Positions 16,139 to 24,443 of a stretch of 28,650 nucleotides of DNA are shown here, piece by piece. Under the pieces are notes generated by a model. The model worked only from the letters and a program-made list of their open reading frames with translations, made no database searches and was not told the DNA's origin. Each line of letters starts with the position of its first letter. The stretch's first letter is position 1. Position numbers and translations under genes: made by a program. Origin of the DNA: Candidatus Flexifilum affinis (lineage in GTDB: Bacteria; Chloroflexota; Anaerolineae; Aggregatilineales; Phototrophicaceae); the NCBI GenBank assembly GCA_016713325.1, contig JADJPJ010000067.1, forward strand, positions 1 to 28,650, read 5' to 3'.

Positions 16139-16968
16139 ACATGCGCGCGATGCGGGCCATCGTCCGCAAGGATTTGCAGGTGGTGCGGCAGACCCGAGCG
16201 GTGCTTATCCCCCTGATCATGGTCCCGCTGATCATTCTGGTCATCATGCCGGCGGTGGCCGGCGTGCTGCTCTCCAGCGTGAATGCGGACGACCCGGCCA
16301 TCACTGATTTTCGCGAGGAGGCCGGCGCCTTCTTCGACAACCTGCCGACGTTCATCAGCGAGCGGCTGGACCAGTACGAGAACGAGGTCCAGCGCATGAT
16401 CTACATCGTCTTCAACCTGTTCTTCCCGCCCATGTACCTGCTGCTGCCGACGATGGTCGCCAACGTCGTCGCCGCCGACAGCTTCGCCGGGGAGAAGGAG
16501 CGCAAAACGCTGGAGGCGCTGGCCTATTCCCCGACTACCGACCGCGAGCTGTACCTGGCCAAGCTGATCGGGCCGTGGGCGGCGGGGGTGGCCGTCGGCT
16601 GGATCGGCTACATCGCCTTCGCGCTGATCGTGACCCTGACCACCTTCGCCCGCATGGGCGGTGTCTTCATCGTCGACGCCACCTGGCTGACGCTGATCCT
16701 CTGGGTAGCGCCGGCGGCGGCCGGGCTGGGCCTGGGGGCGATGGTGCTGGTCTCGTCGCGGGTGAGTACCTTTCAGGAGGCCTATCAGCTTGGCGGCATG
16801 GTGGTGCTGCCGATCCTGCTCCTGTTGTTCGGTCAGATGGCCGGGGTGGTGTATCTCAGCCCGATCGTGGCGCTGGTGATCGGCGCGCTGCTGTGGGCGC
16901 TGACTGCCGGACTGATCGCGTTCGGGGCGCAGAAGTTCAAGCGCGGCGAGCTGATCGCGCGGTTGTGA
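16135..16968 (+). CDS. ABC-2 / NatB-like transporter permease
   Basis: A 277-residue membrane protein. It has a first span (LIPLIMVPLIILVIMPAVAG), a large extracytoplasmic loop of about 70 residues (NADDPAITDF...RLDQYENEVQ), a second span (VFNLFFPPMYLLLPTMVANVVAADSF), the cytoplasmic motif AGEKERKTLEALAYSPTTDRELYLAKL, and four more spans. EKERKTLEAL...Y.P is the conserved element of NatB/YhaP-type ABC-2 permeases, which interact there with the ATPase. The start ATG overlaps the stop of the ATPase gene (ATGA) and has GGGAGG five bases upstream. Function: export of ions, peptides or a toxic compound, not resolvable here. Confidence 0.92.
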   Translation: MNMRAMRAIVRKDLQVVRQTRAVLIPLIMVPLIILVIMPAVAGVLLSSVNADDPAITDFREEAGAFFDNLPTFISERLDQYENEVQRMIYIVFNLFFPPMYLLLPTMVANVVAADSFAGEKERKTLEALAYSPTTDRELYLAKLIGPWAAGVAVGWIGYIAFALIVTLTTFARMGGVFIVDATWLTLILWVAPAAAGLGLGAMVLVSSRVSTFQEAYQLGGMVVLPILLLLFGQMAGVVYLSPIVALVIGALLWALTAGLIAFGAQKFKRGELIARL

Positions 16969-17132
16969 GTTCACCAGACTCCTGGGGACGAGCTACAGCT
17001 TTGTCACGCAACTCGTCCCTGTCCACGGTGCCGCAGGAACGCGTTGCAGGCGAAGCTTGCCCGGCGCGTCCGCTGCACGTCCATCCCCAAATGCTCTATA
17101 CTGGGGACAAACGATCATTGATGGAGGTCGTG

Positions 17133-17354
17133 ATGACCGTCGAATCGCTTCTTCAGGAAATTCGCGCCCTGGCAGTGCCAGAACGTAAACGGCTGATTGG
17201 CCTGATCGTCGATACGCTGACCGATGAGCCGGCGGAGCCAGGCAAGAAACACAGCATCCTGGAATTCGAAGGCGTCGGCGCGGAGATGTGGAAAAGCGTC
17301 GATGTCCAGGCTTACCTGGATGAGCTTCGGAACGAGTGGGATGAGCCGAAATGA
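17133..17354 (+). CDS. Antitoxin-like protein of a VapBC-type pair
   Basis: A 73-residue protein. The N-terminal half is helical (SLLQEIRALAVPERKRLIGLIVDTL), and the acidic C-terminal part HSILEFEGVGAEMWKSVDVQAYLDELRNEWD resembles antitoxins of PIN-domain pairs common in Chloroflexota and cyanobacteria; this tail probably wraps the toxin. The start ATG has GGAGG five bases upstream; the open frame runs much further upstream, but only as a shadow of the ABC permease gene. TATACT at 17097 could be a -10 box, giving the pair its own promoter. Its stop overlaps the toxin start as ATGA, which is usual for toxin-antitoxin operons. It neutralises the PIN nuclease and may repress its own promoter. 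Confidence 0.75.
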   Translation: MTVESLLQEIRALAVPERKRLIGLIVDTLTDEPAEPGKKHSILEFEGVGAEMWKSVDVQAYLDELRNEWDEPK

Positions 17355-17806
17355 ACATCTCGGCAGCCCTGGCCGGGGTCAGCAGGCTCGGCGTTGAGAC
17401 TTCTCCCTTTATCTACTTTGTCGAGGAAAACCCGAACTACCTCGACCGAGTTCGCTATGTCTTTCAACAGGCGGCCAGCGGCAGGTTCATGATTGTGACT
17501 TCCACCATCTCCCTGACCGAAGTGCTGGTGCTGCCGATGCAAACCGGCAATAGTCAGTATGAGAATGCCTATCGCGCAATGCTGATGAATTCGGAGAATG
17601 TTTCTACAGTTGCAGTGTCACCGGCAATTGCGGAACAGGCCGCATTTCTGCGCGCCAAGTATCGCCTGCGTACGCCCGACGCTCTTCATATCGCAACAGC
17701 AATCGTGTCAGAATGTGAGGCCATCCTGACGAATGACTTGGGGCTCAGACGCGTGACTGAGATAGCAGTCTTGGTCCTCGATGACCTTTCTCTTGAAGGA
17801 TTGTAA
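17351..17806 (+). CDS. PIN-domain toxin (VapC-like ribonuclease)
   Basis: A 151-residue PIN protein. Acidic site residues are Glu57 (TISLTEVL), Asp110 (RTPDALHIATA) and Asp129 (ILTNDLGLRRV). The first acidic residue, Asp in nearly all PIN nucleases (consensus RLGVDTSPFIYF), is Glu16 here (RLGVETSPFIYF; codon GAG). This conservative change may lower or alter Mg2+-dependent RNA cleavage. The gene overlaps the antitoxin gene by ATGA. Length and motif order are otherwise normal. It would cleave specific RNAs when the antitoxin is degraded. Confidence 0.88.
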   Translation: MNISAALAGVSRLGVETSPFIYFVEENPNYLDRVRYVFQQAASGRFMIVTSTISLTEVLVLPMQTGNSQYENAYRAMLMNSENVSTVAVSPAIAEQAAFLRAKYRLRTPDALHIATAIVSECEAILTNDLGLRRVTEIAVLVLDDLSLEGL

Positions 17807-17826
17807 CGACTTCTCCCACTAGAACA

Positions 17827-17857
17827 CGGTGAAGGAAAGCAATGTCTCCCTTCACCG
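17827..17857. terminator. Hairpin between convergent genes
   Basis: A 9-bp perfect stem CGGTGAAGG/CCTTCACCG with a 13-base loop lies in the 71-base gap between the PIN toxin (plus) and the DJ-1 operon end (minus). It could terminate transcription from both sides. There is no T-run. Confidence 0.5.
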
Positions 17858-17877
17858 CGCCAAGCCTCTAACGAGAC

Positions 17878-18582
17878 TCACATCCCCTGCGCGGTCAGCC
17901 GTTTCGCGCGCAGAGTCGCCAGCGGCGCGCGCAGCCCGTTGACCCCCCGCAGAACGCGCGGCATCAGCCCCAGGTTCTCGTAATCAATGCGGCCGAACGG
18001 TGGCGCCGGATCGTATTGCAAAGCGAGCTGGACGCGGCGCATAGTAGCTTCATCCGTCAGCCGGTAAGTGAGAAACAGGCCCATGTCGATGCCGGCAGAG
18101 ACCCCCGCGGACATGATGATCTTGCCATCCTCGACCCACCGCTTCCGCTCATAGCGCGCGCCGTAGCTTTCCAGAAGGCTCCGGTAGGCCCAGTGCGTCG
18201 TCGCGGGGCGCCCCTTCAGCAGCCCGACCGAGGCGAGGATGAGCGCGCCTGTGCACACCGACCCGATTGTCCCCGCGGTTTCCGCCGCCGTGCGTACGTA
18301 CCGGCGGATGGCCGGGTTGCTCATCGCCCGCAGGGTTGGCTCACCGCCGCCCGGCACGACGAAAATGTCGGGGTGCGGCACCTCGTCGAACATCCTGTCG
18401 GGCAGCATCGGCACGCCGATGTCGGTGGGCATTGCTTCGATGCGCTCGCCGACCACCACCGGCTGAAAGCGCGGATCGATGGCCGACAGAGCCGAGATCA
18501 CTTGCAGCGTACCGACGAGGTCGAACACCGTCAGGCCGGGATAGAGGACGAAGGCGATCGTGGTGGTAGGCGTGCGGGTCAT
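17878..18582 (-). CDS. DJ-1/PfpI family glutamine-amidotransferase-like protein
   Basis: A 234-residue protein of the DJ-1/PfpI superfamily. It opens IAFVLYPGLTVFDLVGTLQVI, followed by VVPGGGEPT. The nucleophile elbow GSVCTGALILASVGLL has Cys110, and His130 follows in RPATTHWAY. This pattern fits isonitrile-hydratase/ThiJ-like or regulatory GATase1 proteins. It has no AraC-type DNA-binding domain. The start ATG (18582) has AAAGGAG eight bases upstream, and the gene lies 14 bases behind its paralogue, so the two form an operon. Possible roles are deglycase, isonitrile hydratase or stress-related hydrolase activity; none can be picked from sequence. Confidence 0.88.
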   Translation of the reverse strand: MTRTPTTTIAFVLYPGLTVFDLVGTLQVISALSAIDPRFQPVVVGERIEAMPTDIGVPMLPDRMFDEVPHPDIFVVPGGGEPTLRAMSNPAIRRYVRTAAETAGTIGSVCTGALILASVGLLKGRPATTHWAYRSLLESYGARYERKRWVEDGKIIMSAGVSAGIDMGLFLTYRLTDEATMRRVQLALQYDPAPPFGRIDYENLGLMPRVLRGVNGLRAPLATLRAKRLTAQGM

Positions 18583-18596
18583 GAGTTTGGCTCCTT

Positions 18597-19322
18597 TCAG
18601 CGGTTGAGCGCGAACGCGGACGGGCTGGACTCGGCGAAGACGGTGCGCAGCAGCGCTTCCTGCTGTGGGGTGAGCGGCGCCTGCTGGCGCGTCTCGACCG
18701 CCGCCCATGCGATGCCGCCGAATGGAGGCTCCGGGTCATACTCGGCGAACAACTGCGTCATGCGCGCCCGGCTCTCGCCGACCAGCTTGCCGGTCAGGTG
18801 CAGCGCCATGTCCACCGCTGCCGAGACCCCTGCCGCCGTGATGTACGGCCCGTCTTCGACCCACGGTTGGCGTTCGTAGACCGCGCCCATCCGTACGAGC
18901 GCATCCGCATACGCCCAGTGCGTCGTCGCCCGCCGGCCCTGGAGCAGCCCGAGCGCACCCAGGATGAGCGATCCGGTACCAATTGACGCCACGAAATCGG
19001 CGGTCCGGGCGGCGGACTGCACGTAGCGGCGCAGCGCCTCACTGTCGAGCGCGTCGACGGCCGCCCCATCGCCGCCGACGACGATCAGCGCGTCGGGCCG
19101 GGGCACGTCGCCGAACGTTTTGGGCGGGATCAGCTTCAGCGGCGTGTCGCTGGGGATGACCTCGGCGCGTTCGGCCACGACCACAGGGCGGTAGCCGCCG
19201 CCCATCGAAAGCGACATCAGGATGGAGAGGCTGCCCACGAGGTCGAGCAGACGCAGTCCCGGATACACCATAGGCAAGGTCTTTGGGTTGGTTGGCCATA
19301 CGCTGTCCGCTCCTGTTTGCAT
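18597..19322 (-). CDS. DJ-1/PfpI family paralogue lacking the nucleophilic cysteine
   Basis: A 241-residue paralogue of the next gene (shared features: YPGLRLLDLVGSLSI, ALIVVGGDG, RATTHWAY, VEDG..I.AAGVSA.VDMAL). The elbow reads ASIGTGSLILGALGLL, with Gly115 in place of Cys; the His135 motif THWAY is kept. Chemistry through a thiol is therefore impossible, so this is a likely pseudoenzyme, perhaps a partner or regulator of its catalytic neighbour. It is the first gene of the operon. The start is ATG 19322, which lacks a clear ribosome site. The reading frame is otherwise intact and well conserved, so it is not a simple pseudogene. Confidence 0.85.
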   Translation of the reverse strand: MQTGADSVWPTNPKTLPMVYPGLRLLDLVGSLSILMSLSMGGGYRPVVVAERAEVIPSDTPLKLIPPKTFGDVPRPDALIVVGGDGAAVDALDSEALRRYVQSAARTADFVASIGTGSLILGALGLLQGRRATTHWAYADALVRMGAVYERQPWVEDGPYITAAGVSAAVDMALHLTGKLVGESRARMTQLFAEYDPEPPFGGIAWAAVETRQQAPLTPQQEALLRTVFAESSPSAFALNR

Positions 19323-19436
19323 GCGCTAGATGCTTTCAGAGTAGGCGGCAGCGTGGGGTATCGTCGTCACCCAATCAGGGTATCGGGGTAGGGTATTTGG
19401 GGGTGAGGCTGTCGGCTGTCGCGCACCAATGCCCCC

Positions 19437-20318
19437 TCACGCAAACAGGCCGGAAGCGTCGAGGATTTCGCGGGCAGGCACGAAGGTGGCCTCGGCGACG
19501 GACTGGCCGGTCCTGGCGAGGTAGGCCTGCACGGCGCGGTAGCCGAGCGCGTAGCCGGCGTAGGTCGGGACCGTCGCGCGTTCGATGCCAAGCTGCCCAC
19601 CCCACATCTCGCCGAAGACGTAACCGCGCACCTTGTTGAAATCCGTCTCGTCCAGGTGCTCGCCGATGATCCGCACCGTCTCGTCCCAGCGCGACTCGTC
19701 GAAGTCGGTCACATAGTAGCCGATGGTCTCCTCGCCATAGAGCGACGCGCCGAAGGATTCGGCCAGCCCCTCCCCGACGATGTAGTCGGCCAGCGAGGCG
19801 ATCATCGGTGTGCGCCCGCGCACGGTAGCTGAGAGATTGTGATGCAGCTCGTGGGCGGTGGCGGTGGCGATGCGCGGCAGGGTGTAGTCGTTCGCGTCGC
19901 CGATCGTCGTCATGATCCACGGCGGGATGGCGCCGAAACCGGCGTAACCCTGCCTGGGCTGACCGGCCGACTGGGTGATCATCAGGCTGAAGGTGATCGA
20001 CTCGCCGCGCAGATCCAGCCGGTCGGCGTACGGCTCGAAGGCGCGCCAACCGTCGTGCAAAGCCTTCTCCGCCTTGCGCCACACGTCGAAGGCGGTCATG
20101 GCGTCGAGCATCGCGGCGATCCGCTCGCGGTCGGCGAAGAGTTCCGGCGGCATCTGCCACATGCGGAAGGCGCTCAGGCCGTCCATGCCGAAGAAGCGGG
20201 CCAGACCCTCGAACGGCGGGATCAGCTCGGTCTGGACGATCGCTTCGCGGGCGGCGGCATCGGGAGCATCGAGCAGCCGGCGGTAAACGCCCTGGGTGTC
20301 GAGGATGTCGAATTTCAT
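19437..20318 (-). CDS. Putative zinc-dependent protease, DUF2268-like
   Basis: A 293-residue protein with the zincin motif HELHH (156-160) in PRIATATAHELHHNL, and a following EGLAE (183-187) whose Glu is a likely third zinc ligand. This order is seen in DUF2268 (YjaZ-like) putative Zn-dependent proteases. No signal peptide or membrane span is visible, so it is cytoplasmic. The early IPPFEGLARFFG and the GYYVTDFDES segments are typical of the group. The start ATG has AGGAGA seven bases upstream. The promoter behind it has a MerR/TipAL-type dyad (20351-20381), suggesting induction by a small molecule. Substrate unknown. Confidence 0.8.
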   Translation of the reverse strand: MKFDILDTQGVYRRLLDAPDAAAREAIVQTELIPPFEGLARFFGMDGLSAFRMWQMPPELFADRERIAAMLDAMTAFDVWRKAEKALHDGWRAFEPYADRLDLRGESITFSLMITQSAGQPRQGYAGFGAIPPWIMTTIGDANDYTLPRIATATAHELHHNLSATVRGRTPMIASLADYIVGEGLAESFGASLYGEETIGYYVTDFDESRWDETVRIIGEHLDETDFNKVRGYVFGEMWGGQLGIERATVPTYAGYALGYRAVQAYLARTGQSVAEATFVPAREILDASGLFA

Positions 20319-20327
20319 CGTATTTTC

Positions 20328-20354
20328 TCCTGTGCTGCACTGTCGAGCACAGGA
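20328..20354 (-). promoter_or_regulatory. Inverted repeat over the -10 box and leader of the protease gene
   Basis: The arms TCCTGTGCT (20328-20336) and AGCACAGGA (20346-20354) are a perfect 9-base inverted repeat with a 9-base spacer. One arm overlaps the -10 box and the other the ribosome-binding site. It is separate from the MerR-type dyad next to it, so it may be a repressor operator. Confidence 0.4.
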
Positions 20355-20381
20355 TATACCCTCACGTTACGTGAGGTGCAA
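20351..20381 (-). promoter_or_regulatory. MerR/TipAL-type promoter of the DUF2268 gene
   Basis: Read on the minus strand: TTGCAC (20381-20376), then the dyad CTCACGTAACGTGAG and, 19 bases after the -35 box, TATCCT (20356-20351); TATATC at 17 bases is an alternative. A long 19-base spacer filled by a palindrome is the hallmark of MerR-family activated promoters. The -35 and the dyad match the Streptomyces tipA promoter as I recall it at nearly every base (CTCACGTCACGTGAG there). No MerR gene is in the window, so the regulator must be encoded elsewhere. Confidence 0.7.
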
Positions 20382-20503
20382 GAGGGTAGATGAGATGAGC
20401 GGGAAGGCGGAACTAGGCCTGGCAAGGGTCGGCTCTTCCCTCATTTCTCGTTTCTAAACTCCTATTTCTCTACTCAGCCCAGCTTTTTCCTCATCGCTCG
20501 TTG

Positions 20504-23500
20504 CTACTCACCTCCCTGTTTCGGCAGCACGAAGGTGAAGGTGGTCCCGCAATCCAATTCACTCTCCACGCGGATGATTCCTCCGTGCGCTTCAGCAGCC
20601 TGCTTGACGATGCTCAATCCCAGGCCGGAGCCGGGGATCGCCCCGACGTTGGTCGCCCGATGGAACGGCTCAAACAGATGCTTGAGATCGTCCGGCGGAA
20701 TGCCGATCCCCTCATCACGCACGGTCAATGTGATGTGCGCTTCATCCTCAGAGAGAACGACATGAACGGGTTTTTCTGAAGGAGAGTATTTCAAGGCATT
20801 TTGGACGAGATTGGCGATCACGTGCCGCATCAGCCGCTTGTCGAAACGCGTATGGAGGTGCTCCTGCGCACAAGCGTAGAGGACTCTGTCCTGGTAGGAA
20901 GCCTGAGACGCGAATTCCTCGACAATCTCCTGGCAGAGCGCGCACAGGTCGCCCGGTTCCGGCGTATATTCCATGCGGCCCGCCTGTATCCGCGACAGGT
21001 CCAGCACGCCTTCCACCAGTTCCTTCATGTGGCCGATCTGCTGGCGGATTTTGTGAAGGCGGTCGCCAATCTGCTCGTCGGTCATCCGAGCGCGGTAGGC
21101 GATCAGGGTTTCCGCGGTCGCCATAATTGCGGCCATCGGCGTGCGGAATTCGTGTGAGGCCATGGAGATGAAGCGGGACTTCAGGCTGTTCAGCTCCCGC
21201 TCTTTTTGAAGGGTGCTGTGCAGAGCGGCTTCGGCGCTCTTGAGGTGGGTGACATCCAGGGTGACGCCAACGACATGCGCAGGACTCCCCTTGTCGTCGC
21301 GCAGCAAGAGGCCGCTGTTCCGGATATGCCGGCTCTCCCCATTCCGGTGGATGATGCGATATTCGCTCTCCAAGAGTGCACCGGTATTGAGCGTGTTGGC
21401 AAAATCCTCAAGTAGCCGAGCCAGGTCTTCGGGGTGAATGTACTTGCGTCCGCCTTCTTCGAGATGAGCGCGTTCTTCCTCGCTCAATCCAAAGATTTCA
21501 CCCATGCCCTCGTCCCAGAACCACGAGTCTTCCACCAGATTCCAGTCCCAGATGCCGATACCCGCGGCACGGGTCGCCAGTTCCAGGCGCTGGGTAACGG
21601 CCAGAGCCTGCTGTTCGGCACGCTTGCGCGCCAGAAGCGAGCCCACCGTCACGGCATACAGCGACAGCACATCCAGTTGTGTGCTGCGGATAGCCTGGTG
21701 GTGACGGGCATTGTCGACCGCCAGCCAACCCAGCAGTTCCCCATTCCAGAGGGCGGCGGCCGCATTCTGCCCAACATCGATGGGCTGGGCGTTGTAGAAG
21801 AGCGGCGCACCTTCCAGAAAGGCAAAGCGCGTTCGGCGATCCAGCGTCGCTTTGAGGACGGCGCTCATATCTTTCGGATCGATGCGGACGTGCGGCTCGG
21901 CCAATACCCGCCCCTCGGCGTCGGTGCCATACGTGCCGACGACCGCGCCACTGGATTCACGGAGCAGCAGGCCCATTCGCTCAAAGCCGAACCGTTCCAG
22001 GCCCATTTCGACTGTCCAGCGACAGAACTCGTCCAGCGTTTCCGCCTGGGTGAGCCGCAGCGTGATTTCGTGCAGGGATTTCAGATAGCCCTGCATCTCC
22101 AGTTCCTGCTCGCGTTTGGCCTCTAATTCCGCTTCAGCTCGTCGACGTTCGGTGATGTTGCGGACGATGCACACCAGATTTCGGACAGCATGGTCGGAAC
22201 GGTTAATCGGCGCGATGCTGATCTCCACGGTTTCACAGAGGGTGTTTTCCTCGCACCTGGCCCGGGCAACCACATGCCGGGTCTGGTGTGTCTCCGCGAC
22301 CTGGGCGATCGCTTCTTCCAGCGGGGTCCCATTATCAGGCTCAAAAAAAGCGGACAGCGCCTGGCCCACATACTGGTCCGGATGGGTATCGAACAACTCG
22401 TCGAAGGTGGTGTTGGCCTGCCGAATACCCTCCGTCAGATGTAGGAGCAGGATGGCATCACCGCTGTGATGGAAAATCGCCTCCAGGCGGTCTTTCGTGT
22501 TTTCCAACTCGGCAGTACGTTCGCGCACCCGCTGTTCAAGGCGATCGTTCGCCTCGCGCAGCGCCTCTTCGGCCCGTTTGCGCTCGGTGATGTCGGTCAT
22601 GATGGTGGCGACCTGGATGATACTGCCGTTTTCATCCCTGATGGGAAAGATGGTCTGCTCGACGTCGACCAACCGGCCATCATGGGCCAACAGACGATTT
22701 TCACCGCGCCAGAAGCCCGTTGCCAGGGCGTGCGGCAGATAATCGGTCAGGACTTTGTCAGCATCTTCCGGCGTGTGAACGAGGCCAATCGGTTTGCCGA
22801 CGAAGTAGGCTGGGTCATCGACGCCCACGAGCGCTGCGCCGCCCCGGTTCATAAATACGGAGTTACCTTCCAGATCTCCAAGCGCCATGAAGTCGCGCGA
22901 CTGATGAAGAATCTGGTTCTGCGCCAGAGCTTTGAGCTCCGCCATTTTATGTTCAGTGATGTCGTTGGCGTAAATCAGCGCCGCCACAGGCACGCCGTTC
23001 TCGCGCACCGGCTGCACGCTCATCCTGAACCAGCCGGAATGCCTGCCGATTGTCATCCGGGCTTCTCCGAGGATGCTAGTGTTGTGCGCGAAAACCCAGC
23101 GGATCTGCTCCATCACTATGTCAGCCTGCTCTGCCGGGTTCACGTCGTACACGGTCTTCCCGACAAGGTCAGCCGGTTTGAGATCGTGCCGACTGGAGGC
23201 GATATCGTTCAGATAGAGGATCCGGCCCTCGGCATCGAGCAGGACAATGTCGGCGTCGGTGCTGTCGACAAGGCTGCGATACTTCTCTTCACTGGCAGCC
23301 AGTTCAACGCGCGCCTCTTCCTTGCCGAGCTGCGTGCGCAGCGCCTGAATGCCATAGCCGAGATCGTTCGCCATCTCGATGAGCAGCTTCGTCTCCGCCT
23401 GGTCGAACGCATCTTCGGCCTGGGCGTAGACATTGAGCGCGCCGATCACCGCTCCGCCGCTGGTGATCGGCAGCGCGATGGCCGAGGAATAACCCCGTTT

Positions 23501-24124
23501 GATCGCTTCAGAGCGCCAGGGCGCGAAACGCGGATCGGTCAGAATGAATCGCGCGATACTCGGCTGACCGGTGCGGATGGCGGTGCCGGCTGGACCGTGC
23601 CCGGTCGGGCTGTCATCCCAGGTCACGGTGATCGCCTGCACATAGTCTTTTTGATCACCTGCCGCCGCCATAGGCCGGACGGACCTGCGCTCATCATCCG
23701 TTCGATAGCCCACCCACGCCAGTCGGTAATCGCCTTGCTGGATCAGCAACTCACAAATGGACTGCAGCAGCGTCTGTTCATCCGTCGCTCGAACCAGAAT
23801 CTGATTGGCGTCGGACAGCAACCGGTAGAGGTGGGCAACTCGGTCGTGGGCTGCGGCCGTTTCACGGTGGGTTTGCATTTCCTGGCGCAGCGCCGTTTCG
23901 GTACGGAGTCTTTTGCGGAGTTCGCGGGATACCACCAGAAACAGCGCCCCGGTTGTGACCAGCACAAAGCCAAAGCCTTTGAGCGTTCCGGCTGTCCGGA
24001 GCAGATCCGGGTTGCTCGCAAAGAGGATGCCGACGAGCGAATCGGAGGTGAGGATCCAGAGCAACGCGGTCAGGCAGTAGGCAATGCTGACGCGGGTGTC
24101 GAAGCGGTTGAGGAAGGCGCGCAT
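20504..24124 (-). CDS. Multi-PAS/GAF membrane-anchored sensor histidine kinase
   Basis: A 1206-residue kinase. Domains in order: two membrane spans (about 12-34 and 50-66), a linker helix, a GAF domain (about 95-262), PAS (280-395), PAS (400-518), a coiled coil, PAS (545-665), a second GAF (685-835), PAS/PAC (845-965), HisKA with phospho-acceptor His991 in SHEFRTP, and the HATPase with N box NLVQNALKYS (1105-1114), G1 DEGIGIP (1137-1143), F box and G2 GSGLGLS (1165-1171). It ends PKQGGE without a receiver domain, so an external response regulator is needed; none is in this window. With so many input domains it should combine several signals, redox or ligand. ATG 24124 has GGAG nine bases upstream and a TATAAT at 24174-24179. 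The gene is probably monocistronic. Confidence 0.93.
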   Translation of the reverse strand: MRAFLNRFDTRVSIAYCLTALLWILTSDSLVGILFASNPDLLRTAGTLKGFGFVLVTTGALFLVVSRELRKRLRTETALRQEMQTHRETAAAHDRVAHLYRLLSDANQILVRATDEQTLLQSICELLIQQGDYRLAWVGYRTDDERRSVRPMAAAGDQKDYVQAITVTWDDSPTGHGPAGTAIRTGQPSIARFILTDPRFAPWRSEAIKRGYSSAIALPITSGGAVIGALNVYAQAEDAFDQAETKLLIEMANDLGYGIQALRTQLGKEEARVELAASEEKYRSLVDSTDADIVLLDAEGRILYLNDIASSRHDLKPADLVGKTVYDVNPAEQADIVMEQIRWVFAHNTSILGEARMTIGRHSGWFRMSVQPVRENGVPVAALIYANDITEHKMAELKALAQNQILHQSRDFMALGDLEGNSVFMNRGGAALVGVDDPAYFVGKPIGLVHTPEDADKVLTDYLPHALATGFWRGENRLLAHDGRLVDVEQTIFPIRDENGSIIQVATIMTDITERKRAEEALREANDRLEQRVRERTAELENTKDRLEAIFHHSGDAILLLHLTEGIRQANTTFDELFDTHPDQYVGQALSAFFEPDNGTPLEEAIAQVAETHQTRHVVARARCEENTLCETVEISIAPINRSDHAVRNLVCIVRNITERRRAEAELEAKREQELEMQGYLKSLHEITLRLTQAETLDEFCRWTVEMGLERFGFERMGLLLRESSGAVVGTYGTDAEGRVLAEPHVRIDPKDMSAVLKATLDRRTRFAFLEGAPLFYNAQPIDVGQNAAAALWNGELLGWLAVDNARHHQAIRSTQLDVLSLYAVTVGSLLARKRAEQQALAVTQRLELATRAAGIGIWDWNLVEDSWFWDEGMGEIFGLSEEERAHLEEGGRKYIHPEDLARLLEDFANTLNTGALLESEYRIIHRNGESRHIRNSGLLLRDDKGSPAHVVGVTLDVTHLKSAEAALHSTLQKERELNSLKSRFISMASHEFRTPMAAIMATAETLIAYRARMTDEQIGDRLHKIRQQIGHMKELVEGVLDLSRIQAGRMEYTPEPGDLCALCQEIVEEFASQASYQDRVLYACAQEHLHTRFDKRLMRHVIANLVQNALKYSPSEKPVHVVLSEDEAHITLTVRDEGIGIPPDDLKHLFEPFHRATNVGAIPGSGLGLSIVKQAAEAHGGIIRVESELDCGTTFTFVLPKQGGE

Positions 24125-24173
24125 AGGCGTTTCTCCGCCTGATTTCGAGCAGGGGCATTAGTATGCTATGCCT

Positions 24174-24179
24174 ATTATA
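24174..24179 (-). promoter_or_regulatory. -10 box of the histidine kinase gene
   Basis: A perfect TATAAT on the minus strand, 50 bases before the kinase ATG, in an AT-rich patch. The -35 candidate at 17 bases (TGAAGT) is poor, which suits an activator-dependent promoter. Confidence 0.5.
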
Positions 24180-24261
24180 TAGCCCTAATTGGCGCCACTT
24201 CATAAAGAGGATTGAACGCCCGGCATCATCGACCGGGAGGCCATGGCTCCGCGGATTGCTT

Positions 24262-24344
24262 AACCTCACCTCGTTTCGCTACGCTCAACCGCCCCTCTCC
24301 GTGCGGAGAGGGGCAAAACGTCGTCAGACTTTGGGGGTGAGGTT
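24262..24344. repeat. Nested hairpin repeat in the 24125-24443 gap
   Basis: The outer arms AACCTCACC (24262-24270) and GGTGAGGTT (24336-24344) enclose a perfect hairpin CCCCTCTCC-GTGC-GGAGAGGGG (24292-24313). It lies downstream of the transglutaminase gene and upstream of the kinase gene, so the inner hairpin may end transcription of the first. The rest of this 319-base gap holds the kinase promoter and nothing else recognisable. The CCTCACC strings recur at 26713 and 26750, so this may be a dispersed repeat. Confidence 0.5.
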
Positions 24345-24443
24345 GGCTCAAAAACGCAGCTATTGATGGGTCAAAGTGAACTTTCGTGATTCACGGACAT
24401 CGGGCCGATTCCGGCCCCATCGCTTTGTCCTCAACCCTTGTTA

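Noticed and set aside
16575..17132. A long fusion upstream of the antitoxin in the same frame
   Set aside because: This is the GC-rich shadow frame of the ABC permease; the antitoxin has its own GGAGG and ATG at 17133.
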